Shown: positions 7,702 to 16,208 of the stretch, one piece after another
How the letters are laid out: the number at the start of each line of letters is the position of its first letter
How positions within the stretch are numbered: the stretch's first letter is position 1
Source: Gp1-AA133 sp964641665
GTDB taxonomy: Bacteria > Acidobacteriota > Terriglobia > Terriglobales > Acidobacteriaceae
Assembly (NCBI GenBank): GCA_964641665.1
Contig: CAZXKO010000095.1
Location: 33,914-97,913, forward strand
Reading direction: 5' to 3'
Length of the DNA: 64,000 bases
Notes under the pieces: generated by a model
What the model saw: the letters and a program-made list of their open reading frames with translations, nothing else
What the model was told of the DNA's origin: nothing
Database searches by the model: none
Made by a program: the position numbers and the translations under genes

Positions 7702-9093
7702 TCAGTCGTAGTACTCCAGCCCCAGGTGCGTGATCAGTTCCTCCCCGCGCAGATGCCGCAGCGTGTTCTTCAACTTCATCATCTGGATGAACAGATCGTG
7801 CTCCGGATAGAGTCCCGGCGCCGTCATCGGAGATTTGAAGTAAAAGCTCAACCACTCCTGGATTCCGATTCCTTTCAACTCCCCCGTACGCTGCGCCAGA
7901 TCCAGGAACAAAACCAGGTCCAGCACGATGGGCGCCGCCAGGATCGAATCACGGCACAGAAAATCGATCTTGATCTGCATCGGATAGCCGAGCCACCCGA
8001 AGATGTCGATGTTGTCCCAACCTTCTTTATTATCACCACGCGGAGGATAATAGTTAATGCGAACCTTGTGCGTGAAGTTGCCGTAGAGCTCGGGGTACAG
8101 TTCCGGCTGCAGAATGTGCTCCAGCACCGAGAGTTTCGACTCTTCCTTGGTCTTGAACGATCCCGGATCCTCGAGCACCTCCCCGTCGCGGTTACCCAGG
8201 ATGTTGGTCGAGAACCATCCCGCCAGACCGAGCATGCGCGCCTTGAAACCGGGCGCAAGAATGGTCTTGATCAAGGTCTGGCCCGTCTTGAAGTCTTTTC
8301 CGCAGATGGGCGACTCGTGCTCGCGCGAAAGCTCGTGCATTGCCGGGATGTCGACCGTCAGGTTAGGCGCGCCGTTGGCGAAGGGCACACTTTCCATGAG
8401 CGAAGCGTACGCGTAGATCATTGAGGGCGCGATGGACTCGTCGTTCTGGGCGAGCGCTTTCTCAAACGACTTCACTGACTGGTGCGCGGCAGTTGGCTGA
8501 ATGAATGTTTCCGTCGAGCCGCACCAGATCGTGATCAAGCGCGTTGCCCCAGAAGACTTCCGGAACTCGCGGATGTCCTCGCGCACCTGCTCCGCAAGGT
8601 CCATCTTGTTCTTGCCTTTCTTCACGTTAGGCCCTTCGATCTTTTTCACATAGTTGTGGTCGAAGACCGCCGTGCGCGGCTGGATCGACGACAAAAACGG
8701 CTTGATCTGTTCGAGCAGGTAGCGATCGAGCACCCCCGCGTTGGTGGCCGAGTCGAACATGTTGTCTTCAAAGATGTCCCAGCCCGTGAAGACCAGGTCG
8801 TCCAGGCCCGCAAGTGGAACGAATTCTTTGATTTTGGGGGAGCGGCCCTCGGTGCGCTTGCCCAGGCGGACGGTGCCCATCTGGGTGAGCGAGCCAATGG
8901 GCTTCGCAATCCCCTTGCGCACAGCTTCGACGCCGGCGACGAACGTGGTGGCGACGGCCCCCATGCCGGGGATCATCACGCCCAGCTTGCCTTTAGCAGG
9001 TTCAAGGTCGCCGTAGGCGGCCTTCTTCGAGGACTTCGATTCTTTCACTTCCACGCGAGCGTGCGTTTTCACAGACTTCGGGCGTTTCGCCAT
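7702..9093 (-). CDS. ino1: inositol-3-phosphate synthase
   Basis: This 463-residue protein converts glucose-6-phosphate to 1L-myo-inositol-1-phosphate using bound NAD. The Rossmann loop is GVMIPGMGAVATTF (about residues 38-51), preceded by a Lys/Ser-rich N-terminal tail. Family motifs include FTGWDIFEDN, a central Gly/Asn region around ILGNRDGEVL and the C-terminal catalytic region with HKVRINYYPPRGDNKEGWDN and KIDFLCRDSILAAPIVLDL. The size matches bacterial MIPS. No inositol monophosphatase or phosphatidylinositol synthase gene is adjacent. The gene appears monocistronic. Confidence 0.93.
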   Translation of the reverse strand: MAKRPKSVKTHARVEVKESKSSKKAAYGDLEPAKGKLGVMIPGMGAVATTFVAGVEAVRKGIAKPIGSLTQMGTVRLGKRTEGRSPKIKEFVPLAGLDDLVFTGWDIFEDNMFDSATNAGVLDRYLLEQIKPFLSSIQPRTAVFDHNYVKKIEGPNVKKGKNKMDLAEQVREDIREFRKSSGATRLITIWCGSTETFIQPTAAHQSVKSFEKALAQNDESIAPSMIYAYASLMESVPFANGAPNLTVDIPAMHELSREHESPICGKDFKTGQTLIKTILAPGFKARMLGLAGWFSTNILGNRDGEVLEDPGSFKTKEESKLSVLEHILQPELYPELYGNFTHKVRINYYPPRGDNKEGWDNIDIFGWLGYPMQIKIDFLCRDSILAAPIVLDLVLFLDLAQRTGELKGIGIQEWLSFYFKSPMTAPGLYPEHDLFIQMMKLKNTLRHLRGEELITHLGLEYYD

Positions 9094-9243
9094 GGGTCAG
9101 GCTTCCTTGTCAGGTCTGGGATCAGTTAGGCAAACGGATATGTTCGCGTATTGGGCTGCTGTTTGGCAACCCACGGAGCCTGAGCGGGCGTAGGCAGGGC
9201 CTGATCCGCGTATTCCGGTCAGTGAAGTGCGCCGGCCGAGCTC

Positions 9244-9270
9244 GCGGACAGGAGTGTCCGCGCCACACTT
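9244..9270 (+). repeat. palindromic repeat family C, copy 1
   Basis: GCGGACAGGAGTGTCCGC followed by GCCACACTT. A copy matching at about 25 of 27 positions is at 17700-17726. The stem-loop abuts the stop codon of the 46-residue small membrane protein gene on the minus strand, so it could act as that gene's transcription terminator or mRNA 3' end. Confidence 0.75.
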
Positions 9271-9409
9271 ACCGGGCCAGGCTCACCAACATGACGACGA
9301 TGATCAGCCCAGCCAGCGTAAGACTCGCGATCAAGCTGAACGCTCCCTGGAGCGGGTGCAGGTGAAAGTAGTGGTCGTCGCGATGCTTGACGTTCATCAG
9401 AGGCCGCAT
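9269..9409 (-). CDS. 46-residue single-pass membrane protein
   Basis: ATG at 9407-9409 is preceded by a strong AGGAGG 6-7 nt upstream. The product starts MRPLMNVKHRDDHYFHLHP, a His-rich amphipathic N-terminus. A hydrophobic helix of about 22 residues follows (AFSLIASLTLAGLIIVVMLV) and it ends SLAR. This hydrophobicity pattern is not expected by chance, and the ribosome binding site is better than most in the window. No family is recognised. The family C palindrome lies at its 3' end. Small single-TM proteins often modulate larger membrane complexes; that is inference. Confidence 0.6.
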   Translation of the reverse strand: MRPLMNVKHRDDHYFHLHPLQGAFSLIASLTLAGLIIVVMLVSLAR

Positions 9410-9575
9410 GGCGATCCTCCTGGGGAAGAATTCTCTCGGTCCGTCAACTTAATTAGACACCCATCCTCAACCGCTGGGAAGTGACACCCCTCACATCGCT
9501 GGAGGGTCGAGGCCGGCCACGCGCGTTTTGTAGAAAAGCGGCCCGCCGCGTCTGAGCTGGGGCGAGCGCCGGCCG

Positions 9576-9734
9576 CTACTTTCTCATCAAATACCACGCA
9601 GAGCCGGTGACGATACCCGCGATCAGGACCGTCACGATGAACTCGGCGAGCCCCGCACCAAGCACCGCCACGCCATAGGCACGCCCTTCTTGTGTTTGTC
9701 GCAAGGCTCTTACTAACAGAAAGCCTTGCCACAT
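9576..9734 (-). CDS. 52-residue predicted membrane protein
   Basis: ATG at 9732-9734 opens a 52-residue frame: MWQGFLLVRALRQTQEGRAY, then GVAVLGAGLAEFIVTVLIAG and IVTGSAWYLMRK. There is one long, or two short, hydrophobic helices and a positively charged C-terminus. The ribosome binding site is weak, and a GTG 12 nt further upstream is possible. It reads toward the 46-residue membrane protein about 170 nt downstream, so the two may be co-transcribed. No family is recognised. Confidence 0.45.
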   Translation of the reverse strand: MWQGFLLVRALRQTQEGRAYGVAVLGAGLAEFIVTVLIAGIVTGSAWYLMRK

Positions 9735-9814
9735 TATGCCGAGCACAAAACAAACTACAGTTGCCCGCCCAACTGTCCGCCAATACGATATGACTCACCT
9801 CGTCGGGTCTAATC

Positions 9815-10267
9815 TCATTTGTCCAGGTCCACCGTCTTCACTGGCAAATCCCAATGCGCGTCCAGGATCGCAAAACGGCGTTGTTCTTCCTTCCGGTACA
9901 GATCCTGGTCGGGAAACAGTTGCTTCTTGAGCGCGTCTTCATCGAAGGCTTCGTTGGCGACTGTCGCATTTTTGAAGACGATGGTGACCCGGTAGTCCCA
10001 GCGGCCGTCTTCGGTGGTGTGGTAGCGGGGTTGGTCCATCCAGACTTTCAACATGCGTCCCATCTCGACTTGTTTCTTCAACAGCGGGTAATGATTCTTT
10101 TTGAAGAGCTTGAGAAATTCCTCCGCGTTTCCCCAGTGCGTCTTGTAGTAGTACTCAACCACGAAAGGGTTGTCGGAAGAAGCGGTTGCAGATTGCGCCG
10201 GAGCGAGCACGGGGGTGGCGACCGCTGCCAAGACGAAGACCGCGAGGGCACGCGCGATAGGGTTCAC
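9815..10267 (-). CDS. secreted protein of unknown function (150 aa)
   Basis: GTG at 10267 follows AGGAG and gives a Sec signal peptide (ALAVFVLAAVATPVLAPAQS) and a mature region of about 125 residues. Its sequence, FVVEYYYKTHWGNAEEFLKL, MLKVWMDQPRYHTTEDGRW and DYRVTIVFKNATV, resembles dimeric alpha+beta-barrel proteins (EthD/NIPSNAP-like), but I cannot name the family with confidence. A longer upstream frame to 10573 has no credible content. A good sigma-70-like promoter lies at 10296-10324. Confidence 0.75.
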   Translation of the reverse strand: MNPIARALAVFVLAAVATPVLAPAQSATASSDNPFVVEYYYKTHWGNAEEFLKLFKKNHYPLLKKQVEMGRMLKVWMDQPRYHTTEDGRWDYRVTIVFKNATVANEAFDEDALKKQLFPDQDLYRKEEQRRFAILDAHWDLPVKTVDLDK

Positions 10268-10295
10268 AGATTTCTCCTGGTGGTGGAATGCATTG

Positions 10296-10324
10296 CTTGT
10301 ACACGAACTGGTTTGGAGGGTCAA
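10296..10324 (-). promoter_or_regulatory. predicted sigma-70-type promoter
   Basis: On the minus strand, TTGACC (10319-10324) and TACAAG (10296-10301) are separated by 17 nt. They lie about 30 nt upstream of the GTG start of the secreted protein gene at 10267, leaving room for the AGGAG ribosome binding site. Confidence 0.4.
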
Positions 10325-10751
10325 AGTCGACGGAGGAGAGCAGGGGGGATGAGCGACGAGGGACAGGCGTGATCCAGACGGCGAGCGTGAATGCGTTCCC
10401 AAAATGAATAGCTCCGAGATATCACAGTCGCGTTTAAACGCGGTTTGCGAGCCTCCGGGAGCCCGGACGAGGGGGAAACCATCACCTCGACCGCCGCAGC
10501 CCCGCAGACATAAACGGCGATTAACGGGCATTCCAGGCGTTGATCTAACCGTGAGTTTTGGCCCGTAATCCATGCCCGACGAACTTTCAATGACTTAGCT
10601 AGTAGTGAATCACAATGAGACAGTTGTGCCGTCCGGGTGGCAGTGACGGCGACCATGCGATTGCTGTCTGACCGGGACCAGGCATTGCGGCCTATGCCCC
10701 AACACTTCACGCCGGGTACGATGAGAAGCAATTCTTCTGTGGAGGGTCTCG
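10325..10751. other. intergenic region without recognisable gene
   Basis: This divergent spacer separates the secreted 150-aa protein from the NTF2-like protein. Frames across it have no homologous or signal-bearing content. GTGGAGGG at 10740-10747 is the ribosome binding site of the next gene. I see no repeat family member here. Confidence 0.4.
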
Positions 10752-11150
10752 ATGGCGACTGGCGAGGACGAACAGGCGATCGTTGCGCTTTTCGAGGCTG
10801 GAGATCGTGCCCTGATGGCGGCGGACGTCGAAGCCCTGGCGCGCATCTTCGCCGACGACTACGTGCAATACGACGCAGCTGGCCGCGCCTTCACCAAGCA
10901 GCAGGTCTTGGAAAATTTGCGCACCAGCGCGATCCGGTACCCGTCGATTGTTTCCACCGGGCGAAGAATCCGCCTATTCGGGGACATCGCCATCGTGCAC
11001 GGGTCGGAAGACGACGAAGTGGAGGCAGATGGCAAGCGCTTCCCTCTCCGCTACCTCTACATGGACGTCGTATTGAAGCGCCGCGGGAGGTGGCAGATCG
11101 TAGGCTCGCAGTTGGTGAAGCCGGAGGAGCGAGTGAGATCCGAAGCGTGA
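10752..11150 (+). CDS. NTF2-like / SnoaL-fold protein (DUF4440 type)
   Basis: This 132-residue protein starts at ATG 10752 after GGAGGG. The pattern is characteristic of the cone-shaped NTF2 fold: AIVALFEAGDRALMAADVEA, FADDYVQYDAAGR, then strand-rich IVHGSEDDEVEADGK and MDVVLKRRGRWQIVGSQLV. DUF4440 proteins are small cytosolic dimers with mostly unknown ligands; some are ketosteroid-isomerase-like enzymes. No signal peptide is seen. It converges on the DedA gene and appears monocistronic. Confidence 0.8.
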   Translation: MATGEDEQAIVALFEAGDRALMAADVEALARIFADDYVQYDAAGRAFTKQQVLENLRTSAIRYPSIVSTGRRIRLFGDIAIVHGSEDDEVEADGKRFPLRYLYMDVVLKRRGRWQIVGSQLVKPEERVRSEA

Positions 11151-11231
11151 AGAACCCAGGTTAGCGTCCAAACAACGGACGCGAACCTGGGGCACCCGCT
11201 AACCGACTTACCGCTAGCCGCATCCGGGGCG

Positions 11232-11858
11232 TTACTCCGCCGCCCGCACGCGATTCTGCCAGTGCGACCAGACGAACCACGCAATCGCCACCATCAGGCC
11301 TACGCCGATGATGGCGTCGAACTGGTGGAAGTACTTGCCCAGGCTGCGCCAGTTCTCGCCCAGCTTCATGCCGAGGTAGGCCAGCGCGAAGCACCACGGC
11401 CAGGAACCGAGGAAGGTGTAGATGTGAAACTTCCCGCGCGGCATGCGGGCAACCCCGGCAGGCAATGCAATAAAAGTGCGGATGACCGGCAGCAGGCGGC
11501 CGATGAAGACGGCGGCCTGGCCCCAGCGCAGGAAGAAGCGGTCGGCCCAGTCGAGTTCGCGCCGGCCCATCAGGATCCACTGGCCGTATTTCTCGACCAG
11601 CGGGCGGCCGCCGTAGTAGCCGATTTCGTAGGCCACCAGCGAACCAAGGTTGCAGCCGATCGCGCCCGCGGTCGCGGCCCACAAAAGCTTCAAGGTTCCT
11701 TCGTACACTAGGTAGCCGGCGAAGGGCATGATCAGTTCTGACGGCAAAGGAATGCAGGCCGATTCGATCGCCATCAGAAAGGCGATGCCGGCGTAGCCCG
11801 TGATTCCAATCACGGACTTGATGAAGACGAACAGAACAGCAAGGATCTTTTCTGTCAT
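11232..11858 (-). CDS. DedA-family membrane protein
   Basis: This 208-residue inner-membrane protein shows the DedA/SNARE-associated (VTT) signature: YAGIAFLMAIESACIPLPSE followed by LIMPFAGYLV, then a cytoplasmic amphipathic region and GRLLPVIRTFIALPAGVARM. This last contains the conserved R-x3-P-x-x-A-G element important for DedA function. C-terminal helices close with WFVWSHWQNRVRAAE. Family members act in membrane lipid handling (undecaprenyl-phosphate or phospholipid translocation) and membrane potential. Context is uninformative: it converges with the NTF2-like gene. Confidence 0.9.
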   Translation of the reverse strand: MTEKILAVLFVFIKSVIGITGYAGIAFLMAIESACIPLPSELIMPFAGYLVYEGTLKLLWAATAGAIGCNLGSLVAYEIGYYGGRPLVEKYGQWILMGRRELDWADRFFLRWGQAAVFIGRLLPVIRTFIALPAGVARMPRGKFHIYTFLGSWPWCFALAYLGMKLGENWRSLGKYFHQFDAIIGVGLMVAIAWFVWSHWQNRVRAAE

Positions 11859-11897
11859 GAAAGACTTAGGTTCGGATCCGCTCCCGCAGCATGCGCG

Positions 11898-12122
11898 CTA
11901 GAACGAGCCTTCCTGGGTAAACGTGAAGCCCGGGAGCGAGGCGCCCTCGGCAGACTTGCTCACCTTGACCTTGACCGTGGGCGCGTCGGGCGCGTTGACC
12001 TCGGCGGGGCGCAGGACGGCGAACTGGCTGAAGACTTCGCTGTAGACCTTGGTGACGAGGAAGTCCTGGCCGGTGGTGTCCTGGCGCCAGACTTGTCCGA
12101 GTTGCACAGATTTCACAGCCAC
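11898..12122 (-). CDS. small conserved-looking protein of unknown function (74 aa)
   Basis: GTG at 12122 is preferred because AAGGA lies 7 nt upstream; a longer frame reaches ATG 12176. The product begins VAVKSVQLGQVWRQDTTGQD and continues with strand-like LVTKVYSEVFSQFAVLRP and TVKVKVSKSAEGASLPGFTF. It looks like a compact beta-rich domain. I do not recognise a family. It lies about 40 nt upstream of dedA on the same strand and could be its operon partner. Confidence 0.55.
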   Translation of the reverse strand: MAVKSVQLGQVWRQDTTGQDFLVTKVYSEVFSQFAVLRPAEVNAPDAPTVKVKVSKSAEGASLPGFTFTQEGSF

Positions 12123-12189
12123 AGGGTTGTCCTTGGAGTTCTCTTCCAGACTAATGGGGTGAAGGGGCGGCGTCAATGGAGTGGCAGGA

Positions 12190-12411
12190 CTTGGATCTAG
12201 TCGTCGGTCCTTGGTCGTTGGCGGGGGTGCGAATCGTCGTCGGTCCTCGGTCTTCGGTCGTCGGGGAGAGTCAACAGCCTTAAACCGCAGAGGCCGCGGA
12301 GAACCGCCGCAGAGTTCGCTGAGACGATCTCTTCACCGCAAAGGGCCCTAAGGTTTTCCCAAAGATCGCAAAGAAGGCCCAAGGGGGTTGTTTAGCCAAC
12401 GACCAACGACG
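12190..12411. repeat. simple-sequence and CCGCAAAGG-type repeats upstream of endonuclease III
   Basis: The tract starts with tandem GTCGTCGGTCCTTGGTCG-like units (about 12198-12270). It continues with AACCGCAGAGGCCGCGGAG, CACCGCAAAGGGCCCTAAGG and AAAGATCGCAAAG blocks, and ends with TAGCCAACGACCAACGACG (12393-12411). The same block order, CCGCAAAG units then TAGCCAACGACCAA, recurs just after the endonuclease gene (13355-13484). Confidence 0.7.
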
Positions 12412-12451
12412 TTCTTTTGCTACCATTACCGCGCGATCTGAGGAGATTTAC

Positions 12452-13333
12452 ATGGCACGAGGACTGAGTCCGCGGCGGCCCGCCAAGTCTGGGCGGCACG
12501 AAGGGGCGCGGCACGTGACGCGCGGGCAAGCCGGTCGAAACGCCAAAACGGCGAGCGATGGCAGCAAACGCGCGCGGGCGCCCAAGCGCGCCTCGAAGCC
12601 TGCCCTGAAAGCGGCGCCGGCGAGAACTGTTTCCAAGGCGGGCAAGATCAAGGGCTACAATCCGCTGGCGCCGGAACGGGTTCAGGGAATATTGCAGCAC
12701 CTGGATACGTTGTATCCACAGGTGACTTGCGCCCTGCATCACAACAGCGCATGGGAGTTGCTGGTGGCCACGATTCTTTCGGCGCAATCAACGGATGCCA
12801 ACGTGAACCGGGTGACGCCGGGACTCTTTGCCAAGTATCCGACGGTGCAGGACTTTGCCGCTATTACGCCCGAGCAACTGGAGCCGGATGTGCGCTCGAC
12901 CGGGTTCTTCCGCAACAAGTCGAAATCGGTGGTCGGGGCGGCGAAGAAAATCGTGAGCGAGTTCGGCGGCGAGGTACCGAGCGATATGGACCAACTCCTG
13001 ACGCTGCCGGGAGTTGCGCGCAAGACGGCGAACGTCGTTCTGGGCTCGTGGTTCGGCAAGGCTGTGGGCGTGGTGGTCGACACACACGTGCACCGGATCT
13101 CGCGGCGATGGGAGTTTACGACGAACGACGATCCCGGGAAGATCGAGCAAGACTTGATGAAGATTATCCCGCAGGACCGCTGGATCTTGTTCTCGCACCA
13201 GGTGATTCATCATGGACGGAACTTGTGTGTGGCGCGCAAGCCGAAGTGCGCGGATTGTCCGATTGAGCCACTGTGCCACGCCGAGGACAAGACCTGGACT
13301 ACTGTAGATGTGCACAAGGGAGCGAAGGCTTAG
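12452..13333 (+). CDS. nth: endonuclease III (DNA glycosylase/AP lyase)
   Basis: This 293-residue base-excision-repair enzyme removes oxidised pyrimidines. After a basic Ala/Lys/Arg-rich extension of about 70 residues absent from most bacterial homologues, it shows the HhH-GPD core. This includes LLVATILSAQSTDANVN, the helix-hairpin-helix LPGVARKTANVVLGSWF with the Schiff-base Lys, and the catalytic Asp in VVVDTHVHRIS. The [4Fe-4S] ligands at the C-terminus follow the canonical C-x6-C-x2-C-x5-C spacing. ATG 12452 follows GAGGAG. The extension could bind nucleic acid; that is inference. Related repeats flank both ends. Confidence 0.95.
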   Translation: MARGLSPRRPAKSGRHEGARHVTRGQAGRNAKTASDGSKRARAPKRASKPALKAAPARTVSKAGKIKGYNPLAPERVQGILQHLDTLYPQVTCALHHNSAWELLVATILSAQSTDANVNRVTPGLFAKYPTVQDFAAITPEQLEPDVRSTGFFRNKSKSVVGAAKKIVSEFGGEVPSDMDQLLTLPGVARKTANVVLGSWFGKAVGVVVDTHVHRISRRWEFTTNDDPGKIEQDLMKIIPQDRWILFSHQVIHHGRNLCVARKPKCADCPIEPLCHAEDKTWTTVDVHKGAKA

Positions 13334-13354
13334 GGTCTTCTGAGGTCAGGAAAC

Positions 13355-13484
13355 CCCTTAACCACGGAGGGCACAGAGGACACGGAGAGGCGCCTTTAAC
13401 CGCAAAGATCGCAAAGGATGCGCAAAGGACGCTAAGAGAACCTTCGGGCTGACGGACTAGCCAACGACCAAGGACCAACGACGA
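13355..13484 (+). repeat. repeat tract downstream of nth
   Basis: ACCACGGAGGGCACAGAGG, then ACCGCAAAGATCGCAAAGG and GCGCAAAGGACGCTAAG units. It ends with TAGCCAACGACCAAGGACC (from 13458). Related pieces occur upstream of nth, at 16340-16395 and at 27718-27745. Confidence 0.7.
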
Positions 13485-13485
13485 G

Positions 13486-14133
13486 TTAGGCGGCTGGTTT
13501 GATTCCTGCCAGCAGCGCTAACTCCCGCCATTTCCAGTGACAGTCGACATCGGCGAAGCCGATTTCGCGGAGCCATGCGAGCTGCGTTTCGAGGTCAAGC
13601 AGTTTGTTGGAGGGGTCTTCTTCGTCGGGAGTGACATCGAGTTTGCGCAAGAACTGGTGGTGAAGCTCGAGCGTGGGAGAGGCGACGTGCTCAAGATTGC
13701 AGAAGACACCACGCGGGGAGAGGCGACCGAAGATTTCCGCATAGAGCGATCGCTTGCGGTCGTGCGGGAGATGGTGAATCGCAAAGCTGGAGATGACCGC
13801 TTCGAACCTGCCCAACTCGGGCAGCGGCATGTTCAAGTCGTGCGCGACTAGAGTCACGTGCGGATCGTTGGCAAAGCGGCCGCGGAATTCTTCCATCATG
13901 GCGGGAGAGAGGTCCAGGGCGACGAACTCGATTTGCGGACGTCCAATTTTCACCAAGCTCACCAGACGGCCACCGCCGCTGCCCAGGTCAAGAACGCGGG
14001 CAGGAGCCGGCGGCAGACATTCGAGGAGGGCGGCTTCGCCTTCGACGCGGTGCGGGATGGAATCGGCGCGGCGGAGGTAGTCGAGGGCGTGTTCGGCTGA
14101 GGTCCAGAGGTTGATGTTGGCCGGGGCTGTCAT
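13486..14133 (-). CDS. class I SAM-dependent methyltransferase
   Basis: This 215-residue protein has the Rossmann methyltransferase signature. Motif I is ARVLDLGSGGGRLVSL, the acidic loop after strand 2 is FVALDLSPAMMEEF, the strand-3 Asp is LVAHDLNMP and motif IV is FEAVISSFAIHHLPHDRK. The HHL segment is typical of UbiE/small-molecule methyltransferases. The C-terminal part (LLDLETQLAWLREIGFADVD) is the usual helical cap. Substrate unknown. It is transcribed divergently from the S9 peptidase. Confidence 0.88.
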   Translation of the reverse strand: MTAPANINLWTSAEHALDYLRRADSIPHRVEGEAALLECLPPAPARVLDLGSGGGRLVSLVKIGRPQIEFVALDLSPAMMEEFRGRFANDPHVTLVAHDLNMPLPELGRFEAVISSFAIHHLPHDRKRSLYAEIFGRLSPRGVFCNLEHVASPTLELHHQFLRKLDVTPDEEDPSNKLLDLETQLAWLREIGFADVDCHWKWRELALLAGIKPAA

Positions 14134-14231
14134 TTCTCGATTTTCGTATAGGACGACGAGCGAGTCCAGGGCGCACAGGCCATGGACTGAGGTCTGCTAG
14201 ACTTTTCTTGCGACGAACTTCGAGGAGCTTC

Positions 14232-16208
14232 ATGCGCGCCCAGATCGTGTTTGCATTGACCCTCACTATGACTACTCTTGTTTCGGCACAGATTTTGCCG
14301 GTCCCGCAAGCCGTTACCGATCCCAAGCAGATTGCCAGCAAGCCCAACGCAACCGTCGAGAAAAGCCTGTCGATCGAAAAGCTGTACATGACGCGGCAGG
14401 TGGGGCTTTCGGACTGGTCTCCGGACGGCAAAACGATTGTGTTCGTGTCGAACATGAGCGGGCGCAATAACCTTTGGCTGGTGCCTGCGGAAGGCGGGTG
14501 GCCAACGCAGCTCACCGTGAGCGATCAGCGGCAAACTGCGCCGGCTTGGTCACCGGATGGAAAGTGGATCGCCTACCAGTCGGATTACGACGGCGACGAG
14601 CAGTGGGACATCTTCATCGTGTCGCCGAAAACCGGTCAAGTGGTGAACCTCACGAACACGCGTGAGATCGCCGAGCTAGATCCGACGTGGTCACCGGATG
14701 GGCGGTATCTGGCCTACCAGGTGAAGCCGAAGACGTCCTCGGTATACGAAATCGACATCTACGACATGGTGATGCGGAAGGTGCAGCACCTGACGAGCGA
14801 TACCTCCAAGGACAGAATGAACTATGGGCCTGTCTGGTCGAAGGATGGGAAGTGGATCGCGTATTCGCAGTACCAGGCCAAGGGAACGGATTCGAACATC
14901 TTCGTCGCGGAATTGGCGTCTGGCAAAAGCACATTGCTGACCGAGCATTCCGGTGAGCAGCTTTATGCCGCTGACAATTTCTCGCCCGACGGGAAAAAAC
15001 TGCTGATTACTGCAAATGCCGAAAATGGCTACGACAACGTAGGACTGCTCGACATCGCGAGCAAGAAGATCGCGTGGCTGACGAAAGACAAGTGGGAGAT
15101 CAACGGCGGGGAGTTTTCTCCCGACGGGAAGCGCATAACGTGGACAGCGAACGTGGATGGCAATACGGACATCTACGTCCATTATCTGGTCGCCGGAAAG
15201 ACGACTTCCCTGCCGCTGCCGAAGGGCGTGAACGATCTGGCGGGTAAGTTCTCCGCGTTCACGAAAGACGGTACGCGCCTCCTTTACTACCACAACGGGC
15301 CGACGGCTCCGAACGACTTGTGGGTCTACCCGATGGCCGGCGGCAAGTCGCGCCAGATCACGCATTCGCTGGTTGCCGGCATGCGCTCGGAGGACATGGT
15401 GGAGCCGTACCTGGTGCACTATCCGAGCAAGGATGGGAAGTGGACCATTTCAGCGTTTGTTTACGCACCGTATAACCTGCCGCGGAATGGACAGCATCCT
15501 GTGATCGTGTACGTGCACGGAGGGCCGACTTCGCAAACGGTGAATTCGTTCAGTCGCTTCGTGCAGCACATGGCGAACCAGGGCTACTTCGTGATTGCGC
15601 CCAATTATCGCGGCTCCACCGGCTACGGAAAGGAGTTCCAGGAGGCGAACCTGTTCGATATGGGCGGCGGCGACCTGCAGGACGTGGTGGCCGCGGCGGA
15701 CTGGATCAAACAGACGGGGTACATCGACCCGAAAAAAGTCATCGTGATGGGTGGGAGCTACGGCGGGTACATGAGCATGATGGCGGTCACGAAAGCGCCG
15801 GACGTGTGGGCCGCCGGAGTGCCCATCGTGCCGTTCGTCAACTATTTCACAGAGATCGAAAACGAAGACCCGGTGTTGCGCGAGATGGACCTGGCAACCA
15901 TGGGCGATCCGGTGAAGAACAAGGCGCTGTTCGAGGATCGCTCGCCGATATTCTTCGTGGACAAGATCAAGGCTCCGCTGATGTTGCTGGCGGGCGGAAA
16001 TGACCCGCGCTGCCCGAAAGAAGAGACCCTGCAGGTGGTCGAGGCGGTGAAGAAGAACGGCGGGGTCGTGGACTACAAGGTCTATGAAAATGAAGGGCAC
16101 GGGTTTGCGCGGGTAGAGAACGTGATTGACGCCTACAAGCGGGCGTCTGACTTCTTAAAGGCGCACGTGCCGCCCGCGGATTGCAGTTGTGATTTGAAGA
16201 TTCAGTGA
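14232..16208 (+). CDS. secreted S9-family serine peptidase (prolyl-oligopeptidase/DPP-like)
   Basis: ATG 14232 is chosen over 14208 because CGAGGAGC lies just upstream and a clean Sec signal follows (IVFALTLTMTTLVSAQ). The enzyme of about 658 residues has an N-terminal WD40-like/TolB beta-propeller with repeated SPDGK and WSPDG motifs (about residues 50-380). An alpha/beta-hydrolase domain follows: nucleophile Ser in VMGGSYGGYM, oxyanion region VYVHGGPTSQ, acid in LLAGGNDPRCPKEE and His in ENEGHGFAR. The family cleaves short peptides, often after Pro. Periplasmic location is expected. Confidence 0.93.
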   Translation: MRAQIVFALTLTMTTLVSAQILPVPQAVTDPKQIASKPNATVEKSLSIEKLYMTRQVGLSDWSPDGKTIVFVSNMSGRNNLWLVPAEGGWPTQLTVSDQRQTAPAWSPDGKWIAYQSDYDGDEQWDIFIVSPKTGQVVNLTNTREIAELDPTWSPDGRYLAYQVKPKTSSVYEIDIYDMVMRKVQHLTSDTSKDRMNYGPVWSKDGKWIAYSQYQAKGTDSNIFVAELASGKSTLLTEHSGEQLYAADNFSPDGKKLLITANAENGYDNVGLLDIASKKIAWLTKDKWEINGGEFSPDGKRITWTANVDGNTDIYVHYLVAGKTTSLPLPKGVNDLAGKFSAFTKDGTRLLYYHNGPTAPNDLWVYPMAGGKSRQITHSLVAGMRSEDMVEPYLVHYPSKDGKWTISAFVYAPYNLPRNGQHPVIVYVHGGPTSQTVNSFSRFVQHMANQGYFVIAPNYRGSTGYGKEFQEANLFDMGGGDLQDVVAAADWIKQTGYIDPKKVIVMGGSYGGYMSMMAVTKAPDVWAAGVPIVPFVNYFTEIENEDPVLREMDLATMGDPVKNKALFEDRSPIFFVDKIKAPLMLLAGGNDPRCPKEETLQVVEAVKKNGGVVDYKVYENEGHGFARVENVIDAYKRASDFLKAHVPPADCSCDLKIQ

